This document shows positions 35,261-45,691 of a stretch of 64,000 bases of DNA, piece after piece (positions within the stretch are counted from its first letter, which is position 1; each line of letters opens with the position of its first letter). The DNA is taken from positions 18,613,994 through 18,677,993 of the forward strand of contig NC_084887.1 in NCBI RefSeq assembly GCF_958979055.1, written 5' to 3'. Below the pieces are notes generated by a model. It saw only the letters and a program-made list of their open reading frames with translations. It made no database searches and was not told where the DNA came from. This DNA is from Alnus glutinosa. Taxonomy: Eukaryota > Streptophyta > Magnoliopsida > Fagales > Betulaceae. Both the position numbers and the translations under genes were made by a program.

Positions 35261-36119
35261 ATGACATAGTATCAAACTAATGCAAAATCGAACATTCAAA
35301 TTGGAGTTTTTATCCCTTCTTGCATCTTTTTCCCAAACAAATTAATGAAAAAAGTGAAATTACATAATGATTCCATCACTTTGAAAGCTGAATTAAACCT
35401 CAAATCCTTCAAGTTATTTATTTTACCTACATAAGGCTTTGCATCCAGACTCCACACGAAAACTAAACTACATAAAGGTTAAGCTAATAACCTTAAAAGC
35501 ATTTAATTTGACAATATAATCCAAATTTTGAGGAATACCAGAAGCCTATAACCCACAATATATTAAGAATTTGCACAAATTTGAACCATTTGAGACAAAA
35601 CCCAAAATTAAAAAATCATTCACATATAGAGACATAGAGACCCAAAAAAAAAATTAACGAAGAAGTAACTCTAACAAGAAAACCATGAGGAATGAAACAA
35701 AACCACTCAAAATCCACCTGAAATACCCAGATCTTCAACGACCCACAAAGTAAAACCCCCTCAAAATCCTTGCAACATGTAGCAAAAGACTTACTGTACC
35801 AAAACAAATCTTAGTTTTTTTTTTTTTTTTACTCCTAAAACCGAATCAGAACCAGCAAAATCACTAACACCAGTTACAGCATCCAACAACAACCAAAAGA
35901 CCAAATTTTTTCCCCTCAAACCGAATCAGTATTTTCAAACAATAATTTCAGAGAGAGAAAGAGAGTCACCGGAGGTGGAAACAACACCGGTAGAGAAGAA
36001 CAATGACGGAGAGAAATAGAGAACGACAGTGAGATCTGTAAACATGGAGAAACATTTACCCACAAAAATGTTAGCTCAATAGGGAAACGAAGAGAGAGAG
36101 AGAGTGCATTTTTTTTATT

Positions 36120-36197
36120 TTGCCGAAGACAGATCTGGCTGCCAAATCCGCCAGAGAAACGAAACAGTCGGCCAGAGAGAAAGAAGGACGACCGTTT

Positions 36198-36248
<51 letters not shown>

Positions 36249-36375
36249 TGTGCGCCGGAGACAGATCCAGTCGCCAAATCTACCAGAGAAACAAAACGGC
36301 CGACCAGAGAGAGAAGGATGGCCGTTTCACAGAGAGAGAGAACGTGTGCACCGGAGACACAGAGAGAGCCATTTC
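36120..36375. repeat. Tandem repeat with (GA)n
   Basis: A unit starting GCCGGAGACAGATCCAGTCG occurs at 36122 and 36254, with a partial copy at 36350. Copy 1 is lengthened by a (GA)n run at 36201-36246. On the minus strand this is a CT-rich leader just upstream of inverted-duplication arm 2. Plus-strand frames across it are open only because the repeat lacks stops. Confidence 0.75.
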
Positions 36376-36462
36376 AAAGAGAGAGCATTTCCCCTCCAAC
36401 CAGTTTTCAGATCCAAAATAAAAGAAAAAAAGATATTAAAAAGAGAAATGATTAAAACACTC

Positions 36463-36570
36463 ACACTACACAACAATGACACAATACGAAGGCACAATGG
36501 AGTGGAACCCATACATAGGCCCCACTCCATTATGCTTTAATATTGTGTCATTGTTGTGCATTATGAGTAT
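36463..36570. mobile_element. Small foldback/MITE
   Basis: ACAACAATGACACAATA on the left pairs with TATTGTGTCATTGTTGT on the right. Inner arms TGGAGTGGAACC and GGCCCCACTCCA also pair. It lies about 310 bp upstream of the PPR start codon. Confidence 0.75.
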
Positions 36571-36877
36571 AAGGATTACTCCTCTATTAAAAATAGTTTA
36601 CACTCAGCTTGATGTGCCGATGTTGTGTTAAGGTAGTGATCATTTCTCTTTTAAAGAAACCTGCTGTATAACTGTTGCCTATCGGGGATGGTGCCTTATT
36701 GCAGTTCATTGAATACATGGTTTTCTTTCTCACCTCCGCAGACATATTTAACCATGGGACCCTGGTGCCTGATTTTTGAAAGCTTTCCTTTTTCTTTTTC
36801 TTTTTTTTCCTTCTGTAATTTATTGGCCATCTTATATACAAAGTTTTGCAAAGGTCAAAGACACCTGAGACACAGAG

Positions 36878-38620
36878 ATGTCCAAATCCGATACTATCCT
36901 TAAACTCTTGCAAGGCTGCAACAGTCTCAGAAGGCTTCAAAAAATCCATTCACACGTCGTCACCAACGGATTCCAACACCACCCCGCCATTTCCACCAAA
37001 CTCCTCAACTTCTGTGCTGTCTCAGTCTCTGGCTCCTTGGCCTACGCTGAGCTTCTCTTCCGCCACATTGAGAACCCAGAAACGCAAGCTTGGAATTCCA
37101 TTATCAGAGGCTTTGCCAATAGCCCTTCTCCTCTCCAAGCCATTCTTTATTACAATGACATGCTTTCTGCTTTGGTTGCTCGTCCCGACACCTTCACTTT
37201 CTCATTTGTTCTGAAGGCCTGCGAGAGAGTTAAGGCGGAGAGCAAGTGCAGAGAGGTTCATGGGACTATAATACGATGTGGGTATGAGAGGGACGTTGTT
37301 GTTTGTACCAATCTTATAAGGTCGTATGTGGTAAATGGGTTAATTGGACTTGCCCAAACGATGTTTGATAATATGTCTGATAGAGACTTGGTCTCTTGGA
37401 ATTCAATGATTTCTTGCTACTCTCAGGCGGGTTTTCATCAAGAGGCGTTGAAGGTGTACGATAGGATGAAGAATGAGAATGTGGGTCTCGATGGGTTTAC
37501 GCTTGTAGGCTTGCTCTCGTCTTGTGCTCACGTGGGCGCAATGAATATTGGGGTTCATTTGCATAGGGTTGCTTCTGAAGAGGGGTTTGTGGAGAATGTT
37601 TTTGTTGGAAATGCACTTATAGATATGTATGCCAAATGTGGAAGTTTGGATGATGCTCTCCGTGTCTTTGATAGCATGCAGAGACGGGATATTTTTACTT
37701 GGAACTCAATGATTGTTGGGTATGGAGTGCACGGTCGTGGGGATGGAGCAATCTCTTTCTTTACGCAGATGTTGATGGCAGGACTTAAACCAAATTCCAT
37801 AACATTCCTTGGTTTGTTGTGTGGATGTAGTCACCAAGGATTGGTTGAGGAGGGTGTAGAGTATTTCCACATGATGAGCTCGAAGTTCAATTTGAAGCCT
37901 GGAATTAAGCATTACGGGTGCATGGTGGATTTATTTGGACGAGCTGGGAAGCTTGAGAAGGCACTTGAAACGATAGGGACTTCTCCTTCACAAGATGATC
38001 CAGTCCTATGGAGAACTTTGCTTGGTTCTTGCAAGATTCACAAAAATGTGAAAATAGGAGAAATCGCCATGAGGAATCTAATTCAGCTCGGGGCATCAAA
38101 TGCAGGGGACTGTGTTCTTCTAGCTACAATATACGCTGGAGCCAAAAATACTGATGGTGTTTCAAAGATGAGAAAAATGATTAATAGCCAGGGAATTAAG
38201 ACCACACCGGGTTGGAGCTGGATTGAAGTTGGTAATAATATTCATAAATTTGTTGTTGATGACAAGTCACATCCTGATTCCAGTGAAATTTATTGCAAAC
38301 TGAGAGAAGTAATCTGCCAGGCTACCCTGCTTGGTTACGTGCCAGAGCAGTCTTTTATCACTGTGGCTGGATTGATTACCAAAGAGTGTCTGGAAACTTG
38401 CACATCATGTCATAGCGAGAAGTTGGCAATTGCTTTTGGTTTGGCAAGAACTTCAAAAGGAACACCTATACGAATAGTAAAGAATTTAAGAGTTTGTAGA
38501 GATTGTCATTCGTTTACAAAATATGTTTCAAAAGCATATAATCGAGAAATAATTGTTAGGGACCGAGTTCGGTTCCATCACTTCAAGGACGGATTTTGTT
38601 CCTGCAAAGACTACTGGTGA
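36878..38620 (+). CDS. DYW-type pentatricopeptide repeat protein (At3g56550-like)
   Basis: This is an intronless 580-residue protein of the PLS class. It has PPR repeats over roughly residues 50-400 (e.g. WNSIIRGFANS, DLVSWNSMISCYSQAGFHQE, NALIDMYAKCGSLDDALRVF), then E/E+ motifs (PGWSWIEVGNNIHKF) and a complete C-terminal DYW domain ending CSCKDYW. The deaminase-like zinc site is intact: HSE at 512-514 and CRDC with cysteines at 540 and 543. Members of this class bind organellar RNA one base per repeat and edit C to U in mitochondria or chloroplasts. The start MSKSDTILKLLQGCNSL and the length agree with Arabidopsis At3g56550 as I remember it. The RNA target is unknown. A targeting peptide is not obvious. 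Confidence 0.93.
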   Translation: MSKSDTILKLLQGCNSLRRLQKIHSHVVTNGFQHHPAISTKLLNFCAVSVSGSLAYAELLFRHIENPETQAWNSIIRGFANSPSPLQAILYYNDMLSALVARPDTFTFSFVLKACERVKAESKCREVHGTIIRCGYERDVVVCTNLIRSYVVNGLIGLAQTMFDNMSDRDLVSWNSMISCYSQAGFHQEALKVYDRMKNENVGLDGFTLVGLLSSCAHVGAMNIGVHLHRVASEEGFVENVFVGNALIDMYAKCGSLDDALRVFDSMQRRDIFTWNSMIVGYGVHGRGDGAISFFTQMLMAGLKPNSITFLGLLCGCSHQGLVEEGVEYFHMMSSKFNLKPGIKHYGCMVDLFGRAGKLEKALETIGTSPSQDDPVLWRTLLGSCKIHKNVKIGEIAMRNLIQLGASNAGDCVLLATIYAGAKNTDGVSKMRKMINSQGIKTTPGWSWIEVGNNIHKFVVDDKSHPDSSEIYCKLREVICQATLLGYVPEQSFITVAGLITKECLETCTSCHSEKLAIAFGLARTSKGTPIRIVKNLRVCRDCHSFTKYVSKAYNREIIVRDRVRFHHFKDGFCSCKDYW

Positions 38621-38768
38621 TGACTGATGATAGTTATTGATATTTCCTCATGAAAGTAAATCCATGTAGGCTCTCAAAATCTATGTCATCCACAGAGACA
38701 TATGTTCCTCAGTTATTGAGCTTTCCAGTCCAGGTACTGTAGAGTATTAAGATTGCAGTACACGCTCA

Positions 38769-39240
38769 GTGAAGGCTGTATCACCATATGAGTTCAAGAG
38801 AATATCAATGTGTGAAACTACCAAAAAAGCATGGGATATTCTAGAAATCACTCATGAAAGAACAAAAGCAGTTAAAAATTCTAAACTTCAGATGTTGACT
38901 TCTAGATTTAAAGAGATTAGAATGAAAGATGATGAAACTTTTGATGAATTCTATATGCTTCGATATTAGGGACTTCACTAGATTGGTGAATGTTGCCTCT
39001 ATTGGGGAGAAGTAGTTGTGGAAGCTGTTGTTGCTTTCGATCAGAGAAAGCAACCGATGCCTCAAGCATGTTATCCTGCAAAGAGACCTACTGTTGGTAG
39101 CAGTTCTGGACAAAAGACGGGAAGGAATTTCCTTGCATTTCAAGGAGGTCAAAGGCCAGGCCTCAATGTGCTAAGTGCAAGAGATCCTATGTTGGAGAAT
39201 AAAATTAAATTTAGAATATTGAAAAAATTACCGCCCATAT
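38769..39240 (+). mobile_element. Retrotransposon gag remnants
   Basis: The plus strand encodes CETTKKAWDILEITHERTKA and SRFKEIRMKDDETFDEFY, the UBN2-type gag region of copia elements, related to the minus-strand copy at 806-1204. It breaks at about 38969. A second, unrelated-looking piece (PAKRPTVGSSSGQKTGRNF) at 39018-39240 may be the spacer of another gag. No LTRs were found. The stretch from 39260 to 39780 is AT-rich with a run of AACTAACTAACT-type repeats and no gene. Confidence 0.6.
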
Positions 39241-39958
39241 ACTGTAGTTTCTTTTAAGCACTTAAGCCAAATCCAATTTTCCTAACCCTTTTTTTTTTTT
39301 TTGTTTTCTTAAACTAATCTCATATTTACTACATTATCCTTAAGTTTATTTTCTTTGTTCCTAACTAATTAATCAACCAACTTTAACCACCAACTAACTA
39401 ACTAACTTTTTAACTCTAACCAACTAACTATTTTTTTTTTTATCTTAACTAAATTAACTAGTCTCTCCATACTTAAAACTGAAAAGTATTTTAATTTTTG
39501 ACACTTCTTAATGTTGGGTGTTATAGGATTCACACGATTAATTAAATTGGTAGCGTTTGTGTCGACCCATATAATCATATATCTATAATCCTACATGACC
39601 TAAACTCAACCTATGAACCTGAATTACCACTATTTTGAAAAGGCTAAGACCCTAAAAGGAAAAATAAAGAAAAAAAGGAAGAAAAAAAAAATGAAAAAAG
39701 TATGTTTACACATGGGCGACTTCGATTGGCTTGATTTGATACCATCACCACCTCTCCTCTACAAGCCCTTAAGCAAATAAACGAGTGGAGGAGCTCTTTC
39801 TGGGCCAAATAATAATAAAAATAAAATAAAATGAGGTGGAGTATAATATTCCAGAAACAGCTCTTTTGAAAACCAAAACCAACCGAACGACAACCTCAGA
39901 GTCAAGAGACAATGGGAAGCAACACCTCACACTTGGTTCAACTCTCACAAAGGACTCC

Positions 39959-42666
39959 ATGGCCTTGAATTTTGTTGTCGCTTCTCTTCACCCAAAACCT
40001 TCTAGTCCCCCTCCTCCTCTTCTGTTCCCCAAACACAAGCACCTCCTCAAGCTTCACCAGTACCACTCTTCTTCTTCTTCTTCTTTTAGAACATTTTCTC
40101 AGTCAGAGGGAACTGAAGGAGGAGTTACAGAGCAGGATCCCACTGTTTCTTTCTCTGGTACGCAATTGTTAGATTCTTTCACAACTTGTTTTTTATCAGC
40201 TTCTTCTTATTGGACTTGAAAAGCTTTCACTCTCTTATTTTGCTACCTGTTATATATATTGATGCGAACCAACTAGTACAAAACACAGGAAAAGATAATT
40301 GGCTTTTTTGGTGTGAGCCAAGAACTCCCAAATACAGAGAACTGTACTAGACTTAATAATATTCAACGTGTATACTTCTTCATAATAATTTCCATTTAAA
40401 TAGAGGAACAATACTGATCAGTTACAAAATTAATTACTAATCAAAATAGGACTCTAACTCTCTTAAGAAATAATTAGACTAGGACTCTATTAAGAATCTG
40501 ACTCAATCTTAGACTGGAAGATTTAACTCCTTATCCTATAACTCTATAAGGATTTTGAACTTGGGTGTGACAAGAATTTACAGTTTTTTCTTATGGTTTC
40601 AGTTAGAGCTCACCCTAGTATTGTATCTAGAATATGACTTGGTCTCCTCCTCTTTTTCTTTTGTTCTTTTGAATAAAAACTATTTTTTGCTGTGAAATTG
40701 AGGTGACAGTCTGACACCTTCAATTGGTGATTTTTATGTGATATTGGCCTATTGTAATGTCACAGGCAGAAGAATTACTGCACTAAAAATCTATCAGATC
40801 CTAATTTGAACACCTAACGGCTAAACACTCAAGAAAATGGAACAAATTCTCCAAGAATCATTGGACACTTCACCTTCCCAATCGACCCCAAACAACACCT
40901 AGAGGAGGTGAACTGAGCTCCTTGACCGAGCTTCTCGAGGGCTCTTAAAAAATCACTCTTCCAGACCACCATTGACTGAGGCTCCGAATGAGCTTCTCAG
41001 TTCTTCAATAATAGTCAACCTTTTGATTTCTAGCCTAAGTACCAACTTACCTTAACTAAATTCGACTTGGATCAAATTGTTTTGGACACTGAATTGGCCA
41101 ATATAAAACCTAACGGAGACCACGTTACTTTGCATGTTGTGCATCCTGCTGAGATGCAAGGCCTGTCATGTGAAATAACACCTAATTTAAAGGTCCCCAT
41201 TGTATAATATTTATTAGGTTAAAAAAAAGAAAGCAAGCAGTGGTTTTTATATATACTGCTTGTAAATATTTTTTGATAATTGGTCTTCTAGCTTTTATGA
41301 ACAAATTCGTGCCAATTTTTTCTTCTAAAAGAATTGAAGTGCTTCTTTTATGCCCACAGATCATATCCCAAAATGATTTCAGTGCAATTTACTTGGAAGA
41401 GTACACTCATTTGGTTGGTTCATTTAATAGCTCTTAAGCTGTTTTAAGTCCTTTATGGTTAATGCATGCTTCTGTGATTGTCAGCTAATATGTAGCATGT
41501 ACTTTTTTTATTTAATATTTCTAAGTAAATCATGATTGATGATATTCTTCCAATTCAAGTAAGGTCCTGCAGCTTCTTAATATAGAGCTAAGATTAGCCA
41601 TGCATGTCTGCTTGAAGATTGAGCAACTTCTAAAGAATCTGAACAAGATATATTGAGCTCAAGTCTTCAAGTTGTTAGATAACAACATACCTTGACATTA
41701 ACAGGAAAACGAAATCAAAGAAAGGATTTAGCAGACTACAAGTAGCCTGTTAGTTTCTATGTAGTTAATGTTTTCTAACTAGCTCTCATCAGTTCTCTAG
41801 TTCAAACTGCTTGAAGCTTTCTCCTTCTGTTACCACAAATTTTCTGGTCCCTGTTCCCTCAGAAGGTAGCAGATTGTATCTGGAAGGTTATTACAATTGT
41901 TCAGTGATGCAAGATCCTAACTTTAAACCTTTTAAAATTTTGAATTGCAAAAAATTGATATTGATGCTGATGCGCTTTTGATCTTAAAAGGGTCTTTATC
42001 TGCTACTCGCACACAGCTGGATCTGTTGGAGCAACTCACTTCCACTAGCTCAGCTGTTGATGGTATGTGAATTCATCCAACATTGGAACACTCATACTCT
42101 GATTCTCTCTCAACAAAAAGAACACAATGAGAAAAGGGGGAACCATTTTATGCAAAAGAAATGCTATATGAACTCACTCTTTTACACTCCCAAGTGCTTA
42201 CTCCCTAACATGGCAGTGGCAAACTCCTGTGTGTAACTCTTTCTGCAACTGCCACGTTATGGAGTAAGCACTTGGGAGTGAAAAAGGAGGAGTTCGTGTA
42301 ACATTTTTCTTTATAGAAGGCTCACTTAGGTTCAACTTAAGATTTACTTATGGTCTTAAATCATCTTCAGGTTATGAGAGTGATGGCAGCTCTCAGAGAA
42401 GTACAATCCGTGAGCAGCTAGCACAGTTGGTTGGAGACAGAGATGAGGATTTCAGCATTCCCTTGGGTAAAGATTTAAAGAAGGTTAGTGCCAAGTTCTT
42501 AACCATCTCACAGAAGAGAAATATCAGAAGACAAGCATACCTGGATGAAGTGTCTCAGAGGAATGATACGGCTTTCTTTGCCACCATTGGAGCTTTTGTA
42601 ATTCTTCCACCCTTTATAATATTAGGAATTGCTATAATAACTGGTTATGTACAGCTTTTTCCATGA
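39959..42666 (+). CDS. Small predicted chloroplast membrane protein
   Basis: Three exons fit in frame: 39959-40157, 41991-42062 and 42371-42666, giving 188 residues. Residues 1-60 are Ser/Pro/His-rich and poor in acidic residues, a typical chloroplast transit peptide. The middle (QLDLLEQLTSTSSAVDGYES, then REQLAQLVGDRDEDF) is hydrophilic. The C-terminus has a basic segment (SQKRNIRRQAYLDEVSQRND) followed by one long hydrophobic stretch of about 27 residues (AFVILPPFIILGIAIITGY) and ends YVQLFP. It may belong to the family of DAC (At3g17930), a thylakoid protein affecting cytochrome b6f. That link is from memory and unverified. Intron 1 (1.8 kb) holds repeat-like sequence; a MITE lies in intron 2. 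It is convergent with the cytochrome b561 gene. Confidence 0.75.
42155..42312. mobile_element. MITE in intron 2 of the chloroplast protein gene
   Basis: Left arm ACACTCCCAAGTGCTTACTC with CATGGCAGT pairs with right-end ACTGCCACG and GAGTAAGCACTTGGGAGTG. Outer ends AAATGCTATATGAACTC and, inverted, AAATGTTACACGAACTC also match. It is about 158 bp and non-coding. Confidence 0.8.
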
Positions 42667-43523
42667 CATAAATGACGTTTGATTACTAGAGTGACAATAT
42701 GATTCTCTATCATTGATTTTTGTGCTTTAATATTCCAAGTGAGTTCATTGTATACAGGGGATTGTTTTATAGGGCAAGTGGGTTTAATTAAAACACTACC
42801 AGAGAGGGCAGCGATTGAACGTGAGTAAGTGTTATTCAAACGTTATCTAGGGTTTCTAGGTTTATCCCATACAGCGTTCAAACATTCCTCGAGCGTCGTT
42901 GCGGTTTGAAGTTTTTGCCTGAATTATTGAACAATACGTTCGAACATTATTTGAACGTCACTAGGAGCGAAAGGTTATGTGAGGCACTTGAGGTATTGAA
43001 GTTCAAACTTTCTTCCAATGCAATTGTGAACAACTTCCTCTAGAACATTATTTTTTTAGTCCTAGATTCCCGCGTTTGAACTTTCTTTGAACGCCATTAC
43101 CAACGAGGCATACTACGTAGAATTTTGAAGTTGTAGAGCTGCCACATTAGAACATCCTTGGAAGGTTGTTGCGAATGAAGTATTCTATCTTGCACTCTAT
43201 TTGAAGTTTTTCAAACCATCAACTCAAGACCTCAAGATCTACTCAACCACTAACCCTAGAATTACAACCAGCCCAGTTTTGACAATGAATATGCCAACAC
43301 AAATCCTAACAGTTTCTATTGATGAAGTCAAATGAAAAACAATAAACATCTGTACTTATTCATCTTATAAGATGTATCCATCCCAACACTAAACACCTTA
43401 TGTATTCTTAACTAATAAACACCAAGTAGTCCACTGTAGAGAAAACCAGAGAGAAAATGGGATGACAAGGGTAAAAAGAAAATTCCTTGTTAGTAAAATT
43501 AAGGCCTTAGTTCATTTTCTTCC
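42667..43523. other. Convergent intergenic spacer
   Basis: This 857-bp spacer separates two convergent genes and must hold both 3' UTRs. The middle (42840-43200) carries repeated GAACG/CGTTC-rich phrases (e.g. ACAATACGTTCGAACATTAT) like those in the LTR-like segment at 2936-3880. It may be an LTR remnant. No coding region was seen. Confidence 0.35.
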
Positions 43524-45691
43524 TCAACAAGACTTGACCACCAATTCCTTTTGTGTGTCGCTTGGAGATGTGTGTTGATCAATAGGCCTTTTTGGTTCGT
43601 CGCCCAAAATCACTCCTTGCTTCTTTGTATACACCCATTTGTCTTGCAACAGGTAGAAGAAGGCTATGAAGGACATCTCAGCGGTGAAAATGATGGTCCA
43701 AAGCCTTATACTTCTTGATGTCTTTTCATGATAGGCTTGTAAACCTGTATATATGTTCAGAACTCCAAGTAGGGATACTGAAGTTCCAAGTAGCCAATGG
43801 GCAAAAAACCATACACTTCTTGCTTTAGACCCCCTGCAGGGAACAAAAAAAGGGTGCAAACTCAACAACAGAACTTATATTTACTAGTATTTTGCTCTGC
43901 ATACTTTTTTTACAAGATTCAGACAGCAAGCAGAAATTTACAGTTCTGCTCTTTTTTTAACTGTCTGCTCAGTTACCAAATGGAGCTTGATACTAGAAAT
44001 TATTGAATAGAGACTATAGTGCCTAATTAAAGTGGGCCAAAAAATTCCATAATTTAGTCAATATTCAATTAAATAACCATGTTGGTGTAAAGATATTAAA
44101 TGGTTGCAAATTACCTCTTCGGCCTTACAAAACCAACTAGGGCTTGCAACCATATGATGGCATATAGGGCTACCCCTATCCTTTGGTGATAATTGTTGAA
44201 GGAGTTGTTGAAGTTTTTGATGGACATTACTGCTCCTGCCGTCGCAAGAAGTACCATAAGTGTCTGTTCAACACAAAATACTTTCAATCTATAAATCACA
44301 GCAAATATAGAAGTCATTAGGCAAATAAATACATTAAAATGATGACTAGTATATTTTAGGAAAACTTCACTTGGCCCCCGATTTGTTATTGGTTTTGTAA
44401 TGTTAACCTCGAATTATCAAAAGTTGCAATGTTGGTATCCTATTTTTCAGCTCTTTTTAATTTCAGAGTAATGTTACGTACCATTCTTTTAAATGTATCT
44501 TATACTCCTGTAAAATTTATAAAAATACAAATTTACCCTTAATTTTTTTTTTTAAAAAAAAGAAGTAAAATAGAAAAGAATAGAAAAAGTAAAAAACCCA
44601 AAACGAGATCCACAACGTAGTTGCGAGTTAGTCCAGAGAAACTTTTACTTGTTATTTTTTAAAATTTTAAAAACGGAGTATTTTGGGTATTTTGATATCA
44701 TCTATTAAGATTTAACAAAAAATCTTAACGGATGGGTAAAATTAAAAGGGGATGAAAAATGGTATATATACTGACATTGCAATTCTTTTGATAATTCAAG
44801 GTTAATTAACGTTGCAAAACCCGTGACACATTGGAGGGGCTATGTAAAAAGTTTCCCCTGTATATTATTTGTCTGCTCTGTTACTTGTGATTGGGCTAAT
44901 GCCACACCTAACGTGATAATTAAATGTGTTCCATGCACATGTTAAATTCCAAATAAGATTGGAAAGCCATGGATTTTTAATCAGCAAGAATATTTTAACT
45001 GCCTTTCGTGCCCTTTAAGCATTCATGATAGTCCTTAAACTTTGAGGAGCAATGAAGTTTACTTGGTGTTCGTTATTAAGAAACTGTGGGCTATATTAAA
45101 TAATCACAAATCAAGAATGTTTATTAATTACTTTAAAGTACTTTTCCCCATCATTACAAGCCTTAAGAGTGGGGCATGCCTCTGTAGAGATATTGTTTTA
45201 TCAAGTGAATGAACAGAGAAAAAAATAAAGAATTTTAAAACTAATAATATGAAGTTAATCTCATTGTTAATGCAACAGGAGAAACAGAGTGAAACTAGCC
45301 TGTAAAATTGCATGAACGTAGAAAAGAATTTTGAGCCTTCGTCCACATTCCTCTCTGTTTGACATTCTGATAACGAGTATCCCAACAGGCATCAAGAACC
45401 CCAGTGAGGCCCAGAGGAGAAATCCATGGAGTGTAATCTCGAACAGCAGTTTCTGACTCTGCTGTTATCATGACATACAGTGTTAGAAACAAGAATTTGC
45501 AAGAGATCAAACGGAAGGAGAAGAAGATCGTCAAAAACCTTATGACTGTGGTAGTCTTTATTGCCTGCGTGAGTTGTAGCTTTTGAGTGCTCTTGAGATG
45601 AGCTGACAAGTGGTAGAAAAAGAACAAGAACAAAAACACTTGCATGAATGGTGAAAGAAACCAAATTCTGCAGAAGAAGTTGGATTCTCAT
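43524..45691 (-). CDS. Cytochrome b561 domain-containing protein (At2g30890-like)
   Basis: Four exons fit: 45539-45691, 45300-45461, 44115-44263 and 43524-43833, giving 257 residues, the length I recall for Arabidopsis At2g30890. There is a hydrophobic N-terminal signal/anchor (residues about 1-33, FVLVLFLPLVSSS). The b561 core follows, with its four heme-ligand histidine positions at H63 (TLHGFLLW), H101 (FYVHAILQ), H131 (NYHQRIG) and H167 (FFAHWLLG). Such proteins move electrons across membranes, usually from ascorbate. There is no DOMON domain. The second intron begins with GC rather than GT (CAG|GCTAGT). The first intron (77 bp) ends ACAGCAG, giving two in-frame acceptors. Several in-frame GTG codons precede the chosen ATG at 45691, which is the first ATG. 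Confidence 0.87.
44365..44862. mobile_element. Foldback element in b561 intron
   Basis: The left arm (GGCCCCCGATTTGTTATTGG, then GAATTATCAAAAGTTGCAAT) is repeated inverted at the right (ATTGCAATTCTTTTGATAATTC, then TTGGAGGGGC). It spans about 500 bp, is AT-rich inside and carries no gene. It occupies the middle of the GC-AG intron. Confidence 0.6.

Larger units (their letters stand above)
34035..36057 (-). repeat. Inverted duplication, arm 2
   Basis: This is the reverse-complement counterpart of 30558-32105. It is about 1.09 kb after removing the 936-bp hAT-type insertion at 34325-35260. Homology resumes on both sides of that insertion, showing that the element arrived after the duplication. 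On the minus strand it would read as the 5' UTR and first introns of a gene. The CT-rich, tandemly repeated region at 36120-36375 lies just upstream. Confidence 0.75.

Noticed and set aside
36104-36455. Plus-strand frames of 105 and 111 codons rich in Arg and Glu
   Set aside because: Produced by the GAGA tandem repeat; better explained as a CT-rich leader on the other strand.
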